Source: Arthrobacter sp. SLBN-112
GTDB taxonomy: Bacteria; Actinomycetota; Actinomycetes; Actinomycetales; Micrococcaceae
Direction of reading: 5' to 3'
Assembly: GCF_030944625.1 (NCBI RefSeq)
Contig: NZ_JAUSXY010000001.1
Coordinates: 2,356,001 to 2,420,000 of the forward strand
Length of the DNA stretch: 64,000 nt
Shown here: in pieces, positions 10,173 through 18,852 of the stretch
Layout: every line of letters starts with the position of its first letter
How positions within the stretch are numbered: the stretch's first letter is position 1
Notes under the pieces: model-generated
The model's input: the letters and a program-made list of their open reading frames with translations, nothing else
Database searches by the model: none
What the model was told of the DNA's origin: nothing
Translations under genes and position numbers: made by a program

Positions 10173-11441
10173 ATGTCAGCAACGCTGAGCCTTGACCAGG
10201 CACGGCGCATCGCATTGGCAGCACAGGGACTCCACAAAGGACGGCCCACCGGCCCCGTGACAGCACGGGCGGTGGGCCGTACTTTTGCCCGTCTCCAGCT
10301 CGTCCAAATCGATTCCGTCAACGTATTGGTCCGCAGCCACTACCTGCCCTTCTTTTCGCGCCTTGGCAACTACGACCGCGAAATCCTGCACCGCATGTCG
10401 GGGAAACCGCCACGCCGCATGGTGGAGTACTGGGCGCACGAGGCAAGCTACATCCGGCCCGAGCACTACCGGGACCTCCTGCTGTGGCAGAAACGGTCAT
10501 GGGTGGGTGCCTCACGGATGGACCCGGAGCTCCGCAATGACATTGCGGGCAAAATCCTGTCCGTCCTGGCGGGGTCCCGGCCCATGACGGCTTCGGAACT
10601 GACAGCCAGGATCGGCCACGTCGAGGAACGGCAGACGGACAACTGGGGGTGGAACTGGAATGCCGTGAAACGGGTCCTGGAACACCTTTTCGAGGAAGGT
10701 GCGGTGTCCGCTGCGTCCAGGACGGGGCAGTTCGAGCGCAGGTACACCCTCGCAGCCAAGGTCCTCCCGATTCCCGCCGCCACAACGGCGGAACCCGACC
10801 CCGCTGCTGCGCTCCAACGGCTGACCGAGGCCGCGGCCATGGCGCACGGGATCGGAAGCGTCCGCTGTTTCGCCGATTATTTCCGGACTCCCGTGAAAGC
10901 GACCGCACTGGCTGTCGAGCAACTGGTAGCCGAAGGCAGGCTCGAACGCGTCACAGTGAACGGCTGGAATCGCGAGCTCTTCCGGCACGTGGAAGCTGCC
11001 CTGCCACGGCGTGCCACCGGCCGTGCCCTGCTGAGCCCGTTCGACTCCCTGGTCTTCGAGCGGCGGCGCCTGTTGGAACTGTTCGACTTCCATTACCGGA
11101 TCGAGATCTACACACCGGAGCCTATGAGGCGTTTCGGGTACTACGTGCTGCCGTTCCTGTTGCGGGACCGGATTGTGGCCCGGGTGGACGTGAAGGCGGA
11201 CCGCTACGGGGGCCGGCTGCTGGTGAGGTCCGCTTTCGCCGAGCCGGACGCTCCGGCGGACACCGCCGTCGAACTGGCCGCAGAGCTGAAGCTCATGGGG
11301 CAATGGCTTGGCCTGCCTGAAGTCCAGGCCGGCCCGGTGGGTGATCTCGCCGCAGGCCTGGCAGAGGAACTTGGGCGGCTGCAGGACTATCCGCTCTCAG
11401 GGAAAAGGGAGCACCGGCCTGGTGTCTCTCCCGTAGACTGA
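10173..11441 (+). CDS. Winged-helix DNA glycosylase of the YcaQ/AlkZ-like (HTH_42) family
   Basis: A 422-aa member of the HTH_42 superfamily. The segment RLQLVQIDSVNVLVRSHY at about residues 42-59 carries a Q-hydrophobic-D motif, the catalytic signature of YcaQ-like enzymes (AlkZ proper has QxQ). YcaQ-type glycosylases excise alkylated bases and unhook interstrand crosslinks; self-resistance AlkZ members protect antibiotic producers. Other visible features are the winged-helix region around LTARIGHVEERQTDNWGWNW and a conserved C-terminal LLSPFDSLVFERRR. It lies 31 bases after hpf and just upstream of secA, with no natural-product genes nearby, so a general alkylation-repair role is more likely than self-resistance. 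Confidence 0.87.
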   Translation: MSATLSLDQARRIALAAQGLHKGRPTGPVTARAVGRTFARLQLVQIDSVNVLVRSHYLPFFSRLGNYDREILHRMSGKPPRRMVEYWAHEASYIRPEHYRDLLLWQKRSWVGASRMDPELRNDIAGKILSVLAGSRPMTASELTARIGHVEERQTDNWGWNWNAVKRVLEHLFEEGAVSAASRTGQFERRYTLAAKVLPIPAATTAEPDPAAALQRLTEAAAMAHGIGSVRCFADYFRTPVKATALAVEQLVAEGRLERVTVNGWNRELFRHVEAALPRRATGRALLSPFDSLVFERRRLLELFDFHYRIEIYTPEPMRRFGYYVLPFLLRDRIVARVDVKADRYGGRLLVRSAFAEPDAPADTAVELAAELKLMGQWLGLPEVQAGPVGDLAAGLAEELGRLQDYPLSGKREHRPGVSPVD

Positions 11442-11483
11442 ACACGCCAGAATTCGGCGGCATGAGACTGGGAGCATCTTCAC

Positions 11484-14222
11484 GTGGCATCACTTATCGA
11501 AAAAATTCTCCGCACGGGTGACAAAAAGACACTCCGGCAGTTGCGGAACTATGCCGACTCCATCAACGCCCTCGAAGACTCGTTCAAGACGTTCACCGAC
11601 GCGGAGCTGCGGGAGGAGACCGACCGCCTCCGCGAACGCCACCAGGACGGCGAGAAGCTCGATGACCTGCTTCCGGAAGCCTTCGCCGCAGTTCGCGAAG
11701 CCTCCTCGCGGACCCTCGGAATGCGCCACTTCGACGTCCAGCTCATGGGCGGCGCGGCCCTGCACCTGGGGAACATCGCGGAAATGAAAACCGGTGAAGG
11801 CAAGACCCTGGTGGCGACCGCTCCCGCCTACCTGAACGCCCTCTCCGGCAAGGGTGTCCACGTGGTCACCGTGAATGACTACCTGGCCGAATACCAGTCC
11901 GAACTCATGGGCCGCGTCTACCGCTTCCTTGGCCTGACCAGCGGCGTCATCCTGGCCAACCAGGATCCGGCCGTACGCCGCCAGCAGTACGCCGCCGACA
12001 TCACCTACGGCACCAACAACGAATTCGGGTTCGACTACCTGCGCGACAACATGGCGTGGGACAGGACTGAACTGGTCCAGCGTGGCCACCACTTCGCCAT
12101 CGTTGACGAAGTGGACTCCATCCTTATCGACGAGGCCCGTACGCCGCTGATCATCTCCGGCCCGGCGCAGGGCGACACCAACCGCTGGTACAGCGAATTC
12201 GCCAAGGTGGTGCTCCGGCTGCAGCCCGAGAAGGACTACGAAGTCGACGAAAAGAAGCGCACTGTGGGCGTCCTGGAGAGCGGAATCGAAAAGGTCGAGG
12301 ACTACCTCGGCATTTCGAACCTGTACGAATCCGCGAACACCCCGCTGATCGGGTTCCTGAACAACGCCATCAAAGCCAAGGAACTCTTCAAGCGGGACAA
12401 GGACTACGTCATCCTGGACGGCGAAGTGCTGATCGTCGATGAGCACACCGGACGCATCCTGGCCGGCCGGCGCTACAACGAAGGCATGCACCAAGCGATC
12501 GAGGCCAAGGAAGGCGTCGAAATCAAGGCGGAAAACCAGACCCTGGCTACCGTGACGCTCCAGAACTACTTCCGCATGTACGGCAAGCTGTCCGGCATGA
12601 CCGGCACCGCCGAGACGGAAGCGGCCGAATTCATGAGCACCTACAAGCTGGGCGTCGTGGCGATTCCCACCAACCGGGACATGCAGCGCATCGACCAGTC
12701 GGACCTCGTTTTCAAGAACGAGGTCGTCAAGTTCGACGCGGTCGTGCGGGACATCGCCGAACGGCACGAAAAGGGCCAGCCCGTCCTCGTGGGCACCACC
12801 AGCGTGGAGAAGAGCGAGTACCTGTCCAAGCTGCTCGCCAAGGAAGGGATCCGCCACGAGGTCCTGAACGCCAAGAACCATGCCCGTGAAGCCGCCATCG
12901 TTGCCCAGGCCGGCCGCAAGGGTGCGGTCACCGTGGCCACCAACATGGCAGGCCGCGGCACGGACATCATGCTGGGCGGCAACGCCGAATTCACCGCCGT
13001 AGCCGAGCTCGCCAAGCGCGGCCTGGACCCGGAGGAGAACTCGGAAGAGTACGAGGCCGCGTGGCCCGCAGCGCTGGAGGCGGCCAAGCAGTCCGTGAAG
13101 GATGAGCACGAGGAAGTCCTGGACCTTGGGGGCCTGTACGTCCTGGGCACCGAACGCCACGAATCCCGGCGCATCGACAACCAGCTCCGTGGCCGGTCCG
13201 GCCGCCAGGGTGACCCCGGCGAATCCCGCTTCTACCTGTCCCTGACGGATGACCTGATGCGGCTTTTCAACTCGGGGGCGGCCGAGCGGCTGATGAACAG
13301 CTCTGTCCCGGACGACGTCGCGCTGGAATCCAAGCTTGTGTCGCGGGCCATCGCCTCGGCCCAGGGCCAGGTGGAAGGCCGCAACGCCGAACAGCGCAAG
13401 AACGTGCTGAAGTACGACGACGTCCTGAACCGCCAGCGCGAAGCCATCTACAGCGACCGCCGCCGCATCCTCGAGGGCGATGACCTGCACGAGAAGGTGC
13501 AGTTCTTCGTCGAGGACACCATCGTGGCCCTGATTGATGCCGCAACCGCGGAGGGCAACGGTGATGACTGGGACTTCCACCAGCTCTGGACGAACCTCAA
13601 GACGCTCTACCCCGTCAGCGTCACCGCGGAAGACATCATCGAAGAAGCCGGCGGCAAGCCCCGGGTCACCGTGGAGCTGCTGAAGGAGGAAATCCTTTCG
13701 GATGCCCGGCTGGTCTACCAGGCGCGGGAGGAGGCGATTGGCTCCGAAAGCATGCGCGAACTCGAGCGCCGCGTGGTTCTGTCCGTCATCGGACGCAAGT
13801 GGCAGGAGCACCTCTACGAGATGGATTACCTCAAGGAGGGCATCGGCCTGCGTGCCATGGCCCAGCGCGATCCACTGGTGGAGTACCAGCGTGAAGGTTT
13901 CGCCATGTTCCAGACCATGATGGAAGCCATCCGGGAGGAAAGCGTGGGCTTCCTCTTCAACCTCGAGGTGGAAGTCACACCCGCCCAGGACGTGGTGGTT
14001 CAGGATGCTTCGGGCGGCCACACCGAACACGTTGACCCGCAACTGCGGGCAGCGGGCCTGGAAGCACCCGAGAAGCCGGCGCAGCTCCAGTACACAGCCC
14101 CGAGCGAAGGCGGTGGAACCGAAACCCGGGTGGAAACCCGCCCAGGAGGACGTTCCGGGAACCCGGCCAAGGCCGCGGCCCAGGACGCAGCCAAGCGCCC
14201 CGCAAAGAAAAAGAAGCGCTAG
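11484..14222 (+). CDS. secA: Preprotein translocase subunit SecA
   Basis: A 912-aa motor ATPase of the Sec pathway. Walker A is [12 protein letters not shown] at about residue 102, Walker B is [13 protein letters not shown] at about 209, and the DEAD-like motor II motifs [16 protein letters not shown] and [17 protein letters not shown] are present. The tail is Ala/Pro-rich and ends in a Lys run, without the CXCX8CH zinc site found in many SecA proteins, as is usual for actinobacterial SecA1. It couples ATP hydrolysis to passage of unfolded secretory proteins through SecYEG. The start is GTG at 11484, after GGGAGCATCTTCAC. A hairpin follows the stop. Confidence 0.97.
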   Translation: MASLIEKILRTGDKKTLRQLRNYADSINALEDSFKTFTDAELREETDRLRERHQDGEKLDDLLPEAFAAVREASSRTLGMRHFDVQLMGGAALHLGNIAEMKTGEGKTLVATAPAYLNALSGKGVHVVTVNDYLAEYQSELMGRVYRFLGLTSGVILANQDPAVRRQQYAADITYGTNNEFGFDYLRDNMAWDRTELVQRGHHFAIVDEVDSILIDEARTPLIISGPAQGDTNRWYSEFAKVVLRLQPEKDYEVDEKKRTVGVLESGIEKVEDYLGISNLYESANTPLIGFLNNAIKAKELFKRDKDYVILDGEVLIVDEHTGRILAGRRYNEGMHQAIEAKEGVEIKAENQTLATVTLQNYFRMYGKLSGMTGTAETEAAEFMSTYKLGVVAIPTNRDMQRIDQSDLVFKNEVVKFDAVVRDIAERHEKGQPVLVGTTSVEKSEYLSKLLAKEGIRHEVLNAKNHAREAAIVAQAGRKGAVTVATNMAGRGTDIMLGGNAEFTAVAELAKRGLDPEENSEEYEAAWPAALEAAKQSVKDEHEEVLDLGGLYVLGTERHESRRIDNQLRGRSGRQGDPGESRFYLSLTDDLMRLFNSGAAERLMNSSVPDDVALESKLVSRAIASAQGQVEGRNAEQRKNVLKYDDVLNRQREAIYSDRRRILEGDDLHEKVQFFVEDTIVALIDAATAEGNGDDWDFHQLWTNLKTLYPVSVTAEDIIEEAGGKPRVTVELLKEEILSDARLVYQAREEAIGSESMRELERRVVLSVIGRKWQEHLYEMDYLKEGIGLRAMAQRDPLVEYQREGFAMFQTMMEAIREESVGFLFNLEVEVTPAQDVVVQDASGGHTEHVDPQLRAAGLEAPEKPAQLQYTAPSEGGGTETRVETRPGGRSGNPAKAAAQDAAKRPAKKKKR

Positions 14223-14253
14223 GCCGCGAGGTGAACTAATTCCACCGGCGTCG

Positions 14254-14294
14254 GCAAGCAGGGCAGGGGACCACGCGTTCCCTGCCCTGTTTGC
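14254..14294 (+). terminator. Intrinsic-terminator-like hairpin after secA
   Basis: The arms GCAAGCAGGGCAGGG and CCCTGCCCTGTTTGC pair across an 11-base loop about 30 bases after the secA stop, with a short T-rich stretch inside the 3' arm. It lies between two convergent genes (secA and the Rv3235-like gene), so it probably ends the secA transcript. Confidence 0.7.
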
Positions 14295-14324
14295 ATGCCC
14301 GGGTGGGGCAATCTTCGCACGGCT

Positions 14325-14822
14325 TCACCCGATGACAAGTTCGACCACCCGCCACACTTGTTTGCTGCGTTCGAGCCGGACAGCAACGGCGCGGGCGCGC
14401 ACGTCATCCACCACGACGGCGCTGGCTTCATAGATACCGTCGGCCACCTCGCAGACGCGGACCGAGCGGACCACTGAATTCCGGTGGAGACGGGCCAGAA
14501 CCGGGTTGCCGGTCCGGGTAAGTTCACGCCTGATAAGTGCTGCCCGGTGTTGAAGTGCTGCCAGGCACCGTGGATCAAGCCGGCGCGCAAGCTGGTGGAT
14601 GGGCCGGATTCCGGCCAGGACCTCCATTGACGCCTGGACCGTCCCGCGGGTGATGGCCCGGACTTCCGCAGCCTCATCCACAGGCCGCAAGGGTGCCGGG
14701 TTTTCTCCCCGGGAATGCTCCGCGGCCTTGGTCCCGTTGAGGGCCATCCCCGCCTCGCCCGGTTGCTTCCTGGCATTGGCAGCCTTGTCCTGGTTGGCAC
14801 GTATCGGTGTCACTGCGATCAT
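14325..14822 (-). CDS. Rv3235 family protein
   Basis: A 165-aa soluble protein. The N-terminal 45 residues are polar and probably disordered. The rest matches the Rv3235-type family that accompanies secA in actinobacteria, with QASMEVLAGIRPIHQLARRL at about 63-82 and RSVRVCEVADGIYEASAVV at about 118-136. The function is unknown. AAGGGGAAC lies just upstream of the ATG. It is probably co-transcribed behind the LysM gene, which ends 54 bases upstream, and is convergent with secA. Confidence 0.85.
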   Translation of the reverse strand: MIAVTPIRANQDKAANARKQPGEAGMALNGTKAAEHSRGENPAPLRPVDEAAEVRAITRGTVQASMEVLAGIRPIHQLARRLDPRCLAALQHRAALIRRELTRTGNPVLARLHRNSVVRSVRVCEVADGIYEASAVVVDDVRARAVAVRLERSKQVWRVVELVIG

Positions 14823-14876
14823 TGGGTTCCCCTTAGTGTGATTGGCTGGTTCGACTGCCCGGCAGGAAAGGAGCAG

Positions 14877-15722
14877 TCAGGACGCCTTTGGCGCCTGGAG
14901 GATTTGGCCTGGCAGCAGGACATCAGGGTTCCCGCCGATTTGCTCGCGGTTCGCGGTGTACCAGCGCGGCCATTCGAGGGCTATGTCCACATCCGATGCT
15001 CCGGGGCCCAGACGGGTGGCCACGATGTCCCACAGCGTGTCCCCGGCCAGCACGGCCACGGTTGTAGCCTCGGTCCCGGACTTTCCTTCACGTGCGGCCC
15101 GGCTCTCCGATGTGGCGAGCAGGCCGGGCTCCACCACCTGGGGAGCTGGTCGCCATCCGGGTGCAAGGGGGGCGACGCTTGGTTGGGTCCCGCGTTGCGC
15201 CGCGGGTGCGTGGATCGCCTGGCCCCCTAATGGTTCCGCGGCGGGCTGTACGGTTGTTCCGCCGCCCGACTCCGGAATACTCCCCGTGGGCGAGGCGCCC
15301 GAGGGGGCCGATGACGAATGGGCCGGCGTTGGGGTCCAAGCGGGTCCTGGATCAGTTCCGGCGGCATGTGCGGCCACCCCTGTCAGCAGCTGGACCGAAA
15401 GGGCTGCAACCACTGCCCGCTGCATGAACGCGGGGGAGAGCCGGCGCACGGCTGCCGCGGCCCGACGTCGGCCAAGTCGCTCCAGCAGCACACCTGAACC
15501 GGCGCACGCGATCGCGACGACCCACCACAGCAGAATCCCGGCGCCGGCCGTCGCTGCGGCCGCCGCCAACAAGACTTCCACGGACAATTCCTGGTTGCGA
15601 GCGGTGGAGGCCTGCCATTGGGCAAGAAGCCCGGACCCGAGGAAGCAGAGCATGACGCCGAGCAGCAGCAAGGCAATCGTGGCAGTGCTGTCTAACCATC
15701 GCGCTTCCGCCGAACGATTCAT
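14877..15722 (-). CDS. LysM domain membrane protein
   Basis: A 281-aa protein. There are two membrane helices at about residues 13-35 (STATIALLLLGVMLCFLGSGLL) and 48-75 (VEVLLAAAAATAGAGILLWWVV), and a third hydrophobic stretch at about 102-122. A Pro/Ala/Ser-rich linker follows. The C-terminal LysM-like domain (about 222-281) contains VAVLAGDTLWDIVATRLG and DVLLPGQILQAPKAS. LysM modules bind peptidoglycan or chitin-type glycans, so the tail may reach into the wall if the topology places it outside. AAAGGATAG precedes the ATG closely. It is divergent from the 15862 gene and upstream of the Rv3235-like gene. Confidence 0.85.
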   Translation of the reverse strand: MNRSAEARWLDSTATIALLLLGVMLCFLGSGLLAQWQASTARNQELSVEVLLAAAAATAGAGILLWWVVAIACAGSGVLLERLGRRRAAAAVRRLSPAFMQRAVVAALSVQLLTGVAAHAAGTDPGPAWTPTPAHSSSAPSGASPTGSIPESGGGTTVQPAAEPLGGQAIHAPAAQRGTQPSVAPLAPGWRPAPQVVEPGLLATSESRAAREGKSGTEATTVAVLAGDTLWDIVATRLGPGASDVDIALEWPRWYTANREQIGGNPDVLLPGQILQAPKAS

Positions 15723-15826
15723 TATCTATCCTTTTGATGTCATTTTATGCTGTTTGGTGTTATTTGACTCAGTTTGGACCCTGTAGGAAGCGTTTGTCCA
15801 TACGCTGGAGAGAAATCGAGCCTTCG

Positions 15827-15855
15827 TTGACCGGGGAGGAAGGGCAACTTACGCT
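15827..15855 (+). promoter_or_regulatory. SigA-type promoter giving a probable leaderless transcript
   Basis: The -35 box TTGACC (15827-15832) is separated by exactly 17 bases from a -10 box TACGCT (15850-15855). The ATG of the next gene begins seven bases after the last -10 base, where transcription should start. This predicts a leaderless mRNA; the GGGGAGGAAGGG between the boxes would then be spacer, not a ribosome-binding site. Confidence 0.6.
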
Positions 15856-15861
15856 GGCGGA

Positions 15862-16431
15862 ATGCGCTGGGATGCACTCTTCAATGACATCGAAAGCCAA
15901 CTTGCGGAAGCTGACCGCCTGTCTCTGGACGCCGAGATCAATGAGCGGACACGAGCCGAGTTGGTAAGCCTGGCCCTGGAAGACAGACTCCGGGGGTCGG
16001 TGGGCTGCCGCATCGGCGTCCACCTGCTCTGCGGTGAATCAGCGCGTGGTGAACTCACCCATGCCGGGGCGGATGCTCTGGTCCTGGACGAAGAACAGCA
16101 CCAGGTGCTTGTTCCTTATGCGGCCGTGGCACGTTACGTCGGTCTGGGACGGCACTCGCGGGCAGAGACTTCTGTGGTCCGCCGGTCGATTGGGCTCGCC
16201 CATTCCCTGCGTGGCCTTGCGCGGGACAGGGTGGAACTGGCGGTCACGGTTGGCGGTGCGGCAGGATCCGTCCGCCTGGCCGGCGTGATCGACCGCGTGG
16301 GAAGGGACTACATTGACCTGGCGGAGGTCACGCCCGGAGAGGTCCGAAGGAGCCAGGGCGTAAGCCAGGTGTCCGCCATACCCTTTGCCGGGCTTGCCAT
16401 GATCAGCTCACGCAAGACGGGCAGTCTGTAG
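15862..16431 (+). CDS. Conserved actinobacterial hypothetical protein
   Basis: A 189-aa soluble protein with no catalytic motif I recognise. The first 50 residues are helical and acidic (ALFNDIESQLAEADRL). The remainder looks like two beta-rich SH3-like modules: one around GVHLLCGESARGELTHAGADALVLDEE (described here, residues about 52-78) and one around VRLAGVIDRVGRDYIDLAEV at about 146-165. The paired layout suggests a small adaptor. It resembles the hypothetical proteins found next to secA/LysM genes in Micrococcaceae, but I cannot name a family. A promoter with ideal spacing ends 6 bases before the ATG. Confidence 0.75.
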   Translation: MRWDALFNDIESQLAEADRLSLDAEINERTRAELVSLALEDRLRGSVGCRIGVHLLCGESARGELTHAGADALVLDEEQHQVLVPYAAVARYVGLGRHSRAETSVVRRSIGLAHSLRGLARDRVELAVTVGGAAGSVRLAGVIDRVGRDYIDLAEVTPGEVRRSQGVSQVSAIPFAGLAMISSRKTGSL

Positions 16432-16485
16432 CGGCAGCCGTGTACGTTGTGGTGCAGGCAGGGGCTGAAGCGTGCTCAAAGCCAG

Positions 16486-16701
16486 TCACATCGATTTTGC
16501 GCGTGACTCCTGAATCATGCGGCTGGCCTCGGCGTAGCGGTCCTGGATGTACTGCTCCAGCATTTTTTCTTCGACCCGCCACTGGCCCCTCCCGCCCACC
16601 TGGATGGCCTTCAGCTCGCCGCTGCGCACCAAGGCATACGCGGCGGGCGAATTGATCTGAAGCTGCTCAGCGACGTCAGCGAGCGTGAGAAACCTTGGCA
16701 T
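16486..16701 (-). CDS. Small helix-turn-helix protein (BldC/excisionase-like)
   Basis: A 71-aa protein with a MerR-like/excisionase HTH: FLTLADVAEQLQINSPAAYALV followed by a wing-like GELKAIQVGGRGQWRVEEK (positions about 4-44), then a helical tail with EQYIQDRYAEA. The fold is that of HTH_17/AlpA and BldC regulators, which bind DNA cooperatively as small proteins. No phage genes are nearby, so a chromosomal regulator is more likely than an excisionase. It is divergent from the SAF-domain gene, which it could regulate. Confidence 0.82.
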   Translation of the reverse strand: MPRFLTLADVAEQLQINSPAAYALVRSGELKAIQVGGRGQWRVEEKMLEQYIQDRYAEASRMIQESRAKSM

Positions 16702-16854
16702 GGACTCATTTTGCCATCAAGTGGCGCAGTTTGTGCCCGTTATCCACATATTGGGGGGTTTTGGGCAAATGACTTTTGTTCCACGGGCCTTGCGGCAACA
16801 ATGAGGAGTCCGGCCACAGTGGGGAGGGTCCGGGATGCCAAGGGGGAGAACGGT

Positions 16855-17496
16855 ATGGTTCCTGATTCAAGCGTTCGTGCTGCGCGGCTCAAGCGTCCAT
16901 CGTGGAAAGACCCCCGGCTGTTGGTTGGCGTTCTCCTGGTCCTGGTATCCGTAGCCGGGGTCGTCTTTCTCGTGGGCAGCGCGGACCGGACAACCGAGGT
17001 CTATGCCGCCCGGGACGGCATTGCGGTGGGTGAACGGCTGACACGTGAGAACGTGGTGCGCGCCAAGGTCCGGCTGGGAGATACCGAGCAGCACTACATC
17101 ACCGTGGAGGACGGGCTGCCACAGGACGTGGTCGCCATGCAGAGGATTGCCAAGGACCAGCTTGTTCCTCGTGCAAGCCTTGGTGAAGTCGACCGGCTGG
17201 ACAGGAAGCCCGTAGCGCTCTCGATTGAGCAGACGTTGCCGTCACAGGCTGTTGCCGGCGCCCGCGTGGACGTCTGGGTGGCGCAGCCGGACGCCAAGAA
17301 CGGATTCAGTGAGCCGAAGCTCCTCCTGCCTGGTGCCGAGATCAGCGAGGTGACAACGGGGTCCACGGCCCTCGGATCATCGAAGACAACAGTGCTGATG
17401 GTCTTGGTGGAGGACAATCAGATGCCGGCGTTGCTCGGCGCCCAGGCCAATGAGGCAAAGATATCGGTCGTATGGAACCCCGGTGGCGCCCGATGA
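16855..17496 (+). CDS. SAF domain protein, CpaB/RcpC-like pilus assembly factor
   Basis: A 213-aa protein with a short cytoplasmic N-terminus, one membrane anchor at about residues 22-43 (LLVGVLLVLVSVAGVVFLVGS) and an extracytoplasmic SAF domain at about 50-115 (TTEVYAARDGIAVGERLTRENV). In Tad/Flp systems CpaB/RcpC-type SAF proteins sit in the envelope with the secretion channel. The ATG at 16855 is chosen because AGGGGGAG lies 6-7 bases upstream; the open frame extends further but without a better signal. Its stop overlaps the TadZ-like gene (ATGA), so the two are coupled. The main tad cluster is about 40 kb away. Confidence 0.85.
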   Translation: MVPDSSVRAARLKRPSWKDPRLLVGVLLVLVSVAGVVFLVGSADRTTEVYAARDGIAVGERLTRENVVRAKVRLGDTEQHYITVEDGLPQDVVAMQRIAKDQLVPRASLGEVDRLDRKPVALSIEQTLPSQAVAGARVDVWVAQPDAKNGFSEPKLLLPGAEISEVTTGSTALGSSKTTVLMVLVEDNQMPALLGAQANEAKISVVWNPGGAR

Positions 17497-18797
17497 GCAT
17501 TCCCGTCGTTACCGTGGGCCAAAGCCGGGAGGATGTGGTCGACGGCCTTGAGCGGCTGCACGGCCCCGTCACGGTGGTTCGGCGATGCGCGGAACTTCCG
17601 GAACTGCTGGCCGCCTGCCAGAGCGGGCTCGCCAGGGCCGCCGTCGTGGCTGAAGGTTCCGAGGGGCTGACGGCCTCCCTGGTAGACCGCCTTGGCGCTG
17701 TCGGTGTTGCGATCATTGCCCTGACCGACAACGCTGATGAAGCGGCCAGGCTCCGCAAGATCGGGGTGGCCTCGGCGCTGACAGGGGTCCAGTCCGCGGA
17801 GCTTTCGGACAAGATAGCGGACGCAGTTTCCCAATTGACCGGTTTTGGTCGCCCCGCCATGCTAAGCGCGGAAGCTGATACCGGAGCTGCGCTGGCCACC
17901 GATCCGGTCGACCCCCCGCCTGGCGCGGACGGGGCCGGGAACGGAAGGATCATCGCCGTTTGGGGTCCGGCGGGGTCGCCGGGAAGGACTACGGTTGCCG
18001 CCAACATCGCCGGAGAGATGGCGGTTGATGGCCGGGAGGTCCTCCTTGTCGACGCCGACACCTATGGCGCAAGCGTAGCGGCCGTCCTGGGATTGCTCGA
18101 TGAGTCGGCCGGCGTTGCCCAGGCGTGCAGGCTCGCTGACCAGGGGACGCTGGACACTGATGCGCTTCGGAAGGTGGCCTCCACCGTTGCCACCACGTCC
18201 GGGACGTTCAAGGTGCTTACGGGAATAACCCGCGCCGACCGGTGGACCGAACTCCGGGCTGCGGCCTTGGCTGCGGTGCTTGAGCGGGCCAGGCACATGG
18301 CGGATGTTGTGGTGGTCGACACGGGCTTCTGCCTCGAGGCCGATGAAGAGCTCAGCTTCGACACGATGGCGCCGCGGCGGAATGCGGCGACACTGTGCGC
18401 ATTGGAATTGGCCGACACGGTTTATGCAGTCGGGGCGGCGGATCCGGTGGGTGTACCAAGGCTGGTGCGTGCGCTCGCCGAACTGGAAACAGCCGTTCCG
18501 CAGGCCTCACCCACGGTCGTCATGAACAAGGTGCGCGCCTCCGCCGTCGGCAGAAGCCCCGAACGCCAATTGCGGGACGCGTGGGACAGATACGGCCCCG
18601 CGTCCGGGCTCACCGCATTCCTGCCGTACGACCCCGCCGCGGCGGACGCCGCACTCTTGGCGGGCTCCCTGCTGCACGAAGGTGCACCGGAGTCCGCACT
18701 CCGCAAAGCGATCCGGGAACTGGTTTGTGCACCCGCCCAGCAAAAACCGAAATCCTCTGTGTCTTCTTCCACACCACGGCGAAGGGCAAAGGACTAG
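17493..18797 (+). CDS. CpaE/TadZ-like ParA-family ATPase
   Basis: A 434-aa protein. The N-terminal 130 residues look like an atypical receiver domain (VDRLGAVGVAIIALTDNADEA). The C-terminal part is a MinD/ParA-like ATPase: IIAVWGPAGSPGRTTVAANIA at about 146-166 is a deviant Walker A lacking the usual Lys pair, DGREVLLVDADTYG follows at about 173-186, and a switch segment is VVVVDTGFC. TadZ/CpaE proteins place pilus machines at the pole. The missing Lys in Walker A (GSPGRTT instead of GKGGxGKT) suggests altered nucleotide use, which is also seen in some TadZ proteins. The start overlaps the SAF gene stop. Confidence 0.83.
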   Translation: MSIPVVTVGQSREDVVDGLERLHGPVTVVRRCAELPELLAACQSGLARAAVVAEGSEGLTASLVDRLGAVGVAIIALTDNADEAARLRKIGVASALTGVQSAELSDKIADAVSQLTGFGRPAMLSAEADTGAALATDPVDPPPGADGAGNGRIIAVWGPAGSPGRTTVAANIAGEMAVDGREVLLVDADTYGASVAAVLGLLDESAGVAQACRLADQGTLDTDALRKVASTVATTSGTFKVLTGITRADRWTELRAAALAAVLERARHMADVVVVDTGFCLEADEELSFDTMAPRRNAATLCALELADTVYAVGAADPVGVPRLVRALAELETAVPQASPTVVMNKVRASAVGRSPERQLRDAWDRYGPASGLTAFLPYDPAAADAALLAGSLLHEGAPESALRKAIRELVCAPAQQKPKSSVSSSTPRRRAKD

Positions 18798-18852
18798 GCT
18801 CGCCATAAGAGCTGCAAAGGTGCGGCGAATTTCTCTAGTGGAGGCGTTGTCG

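Noticed and set aside
11490..14042. An 850-aa open frame antisense to secA
   Set aside because: Shadow of secA: no start signal, no recognisable domain, and it follows the GC-skewed third position of the true gene.
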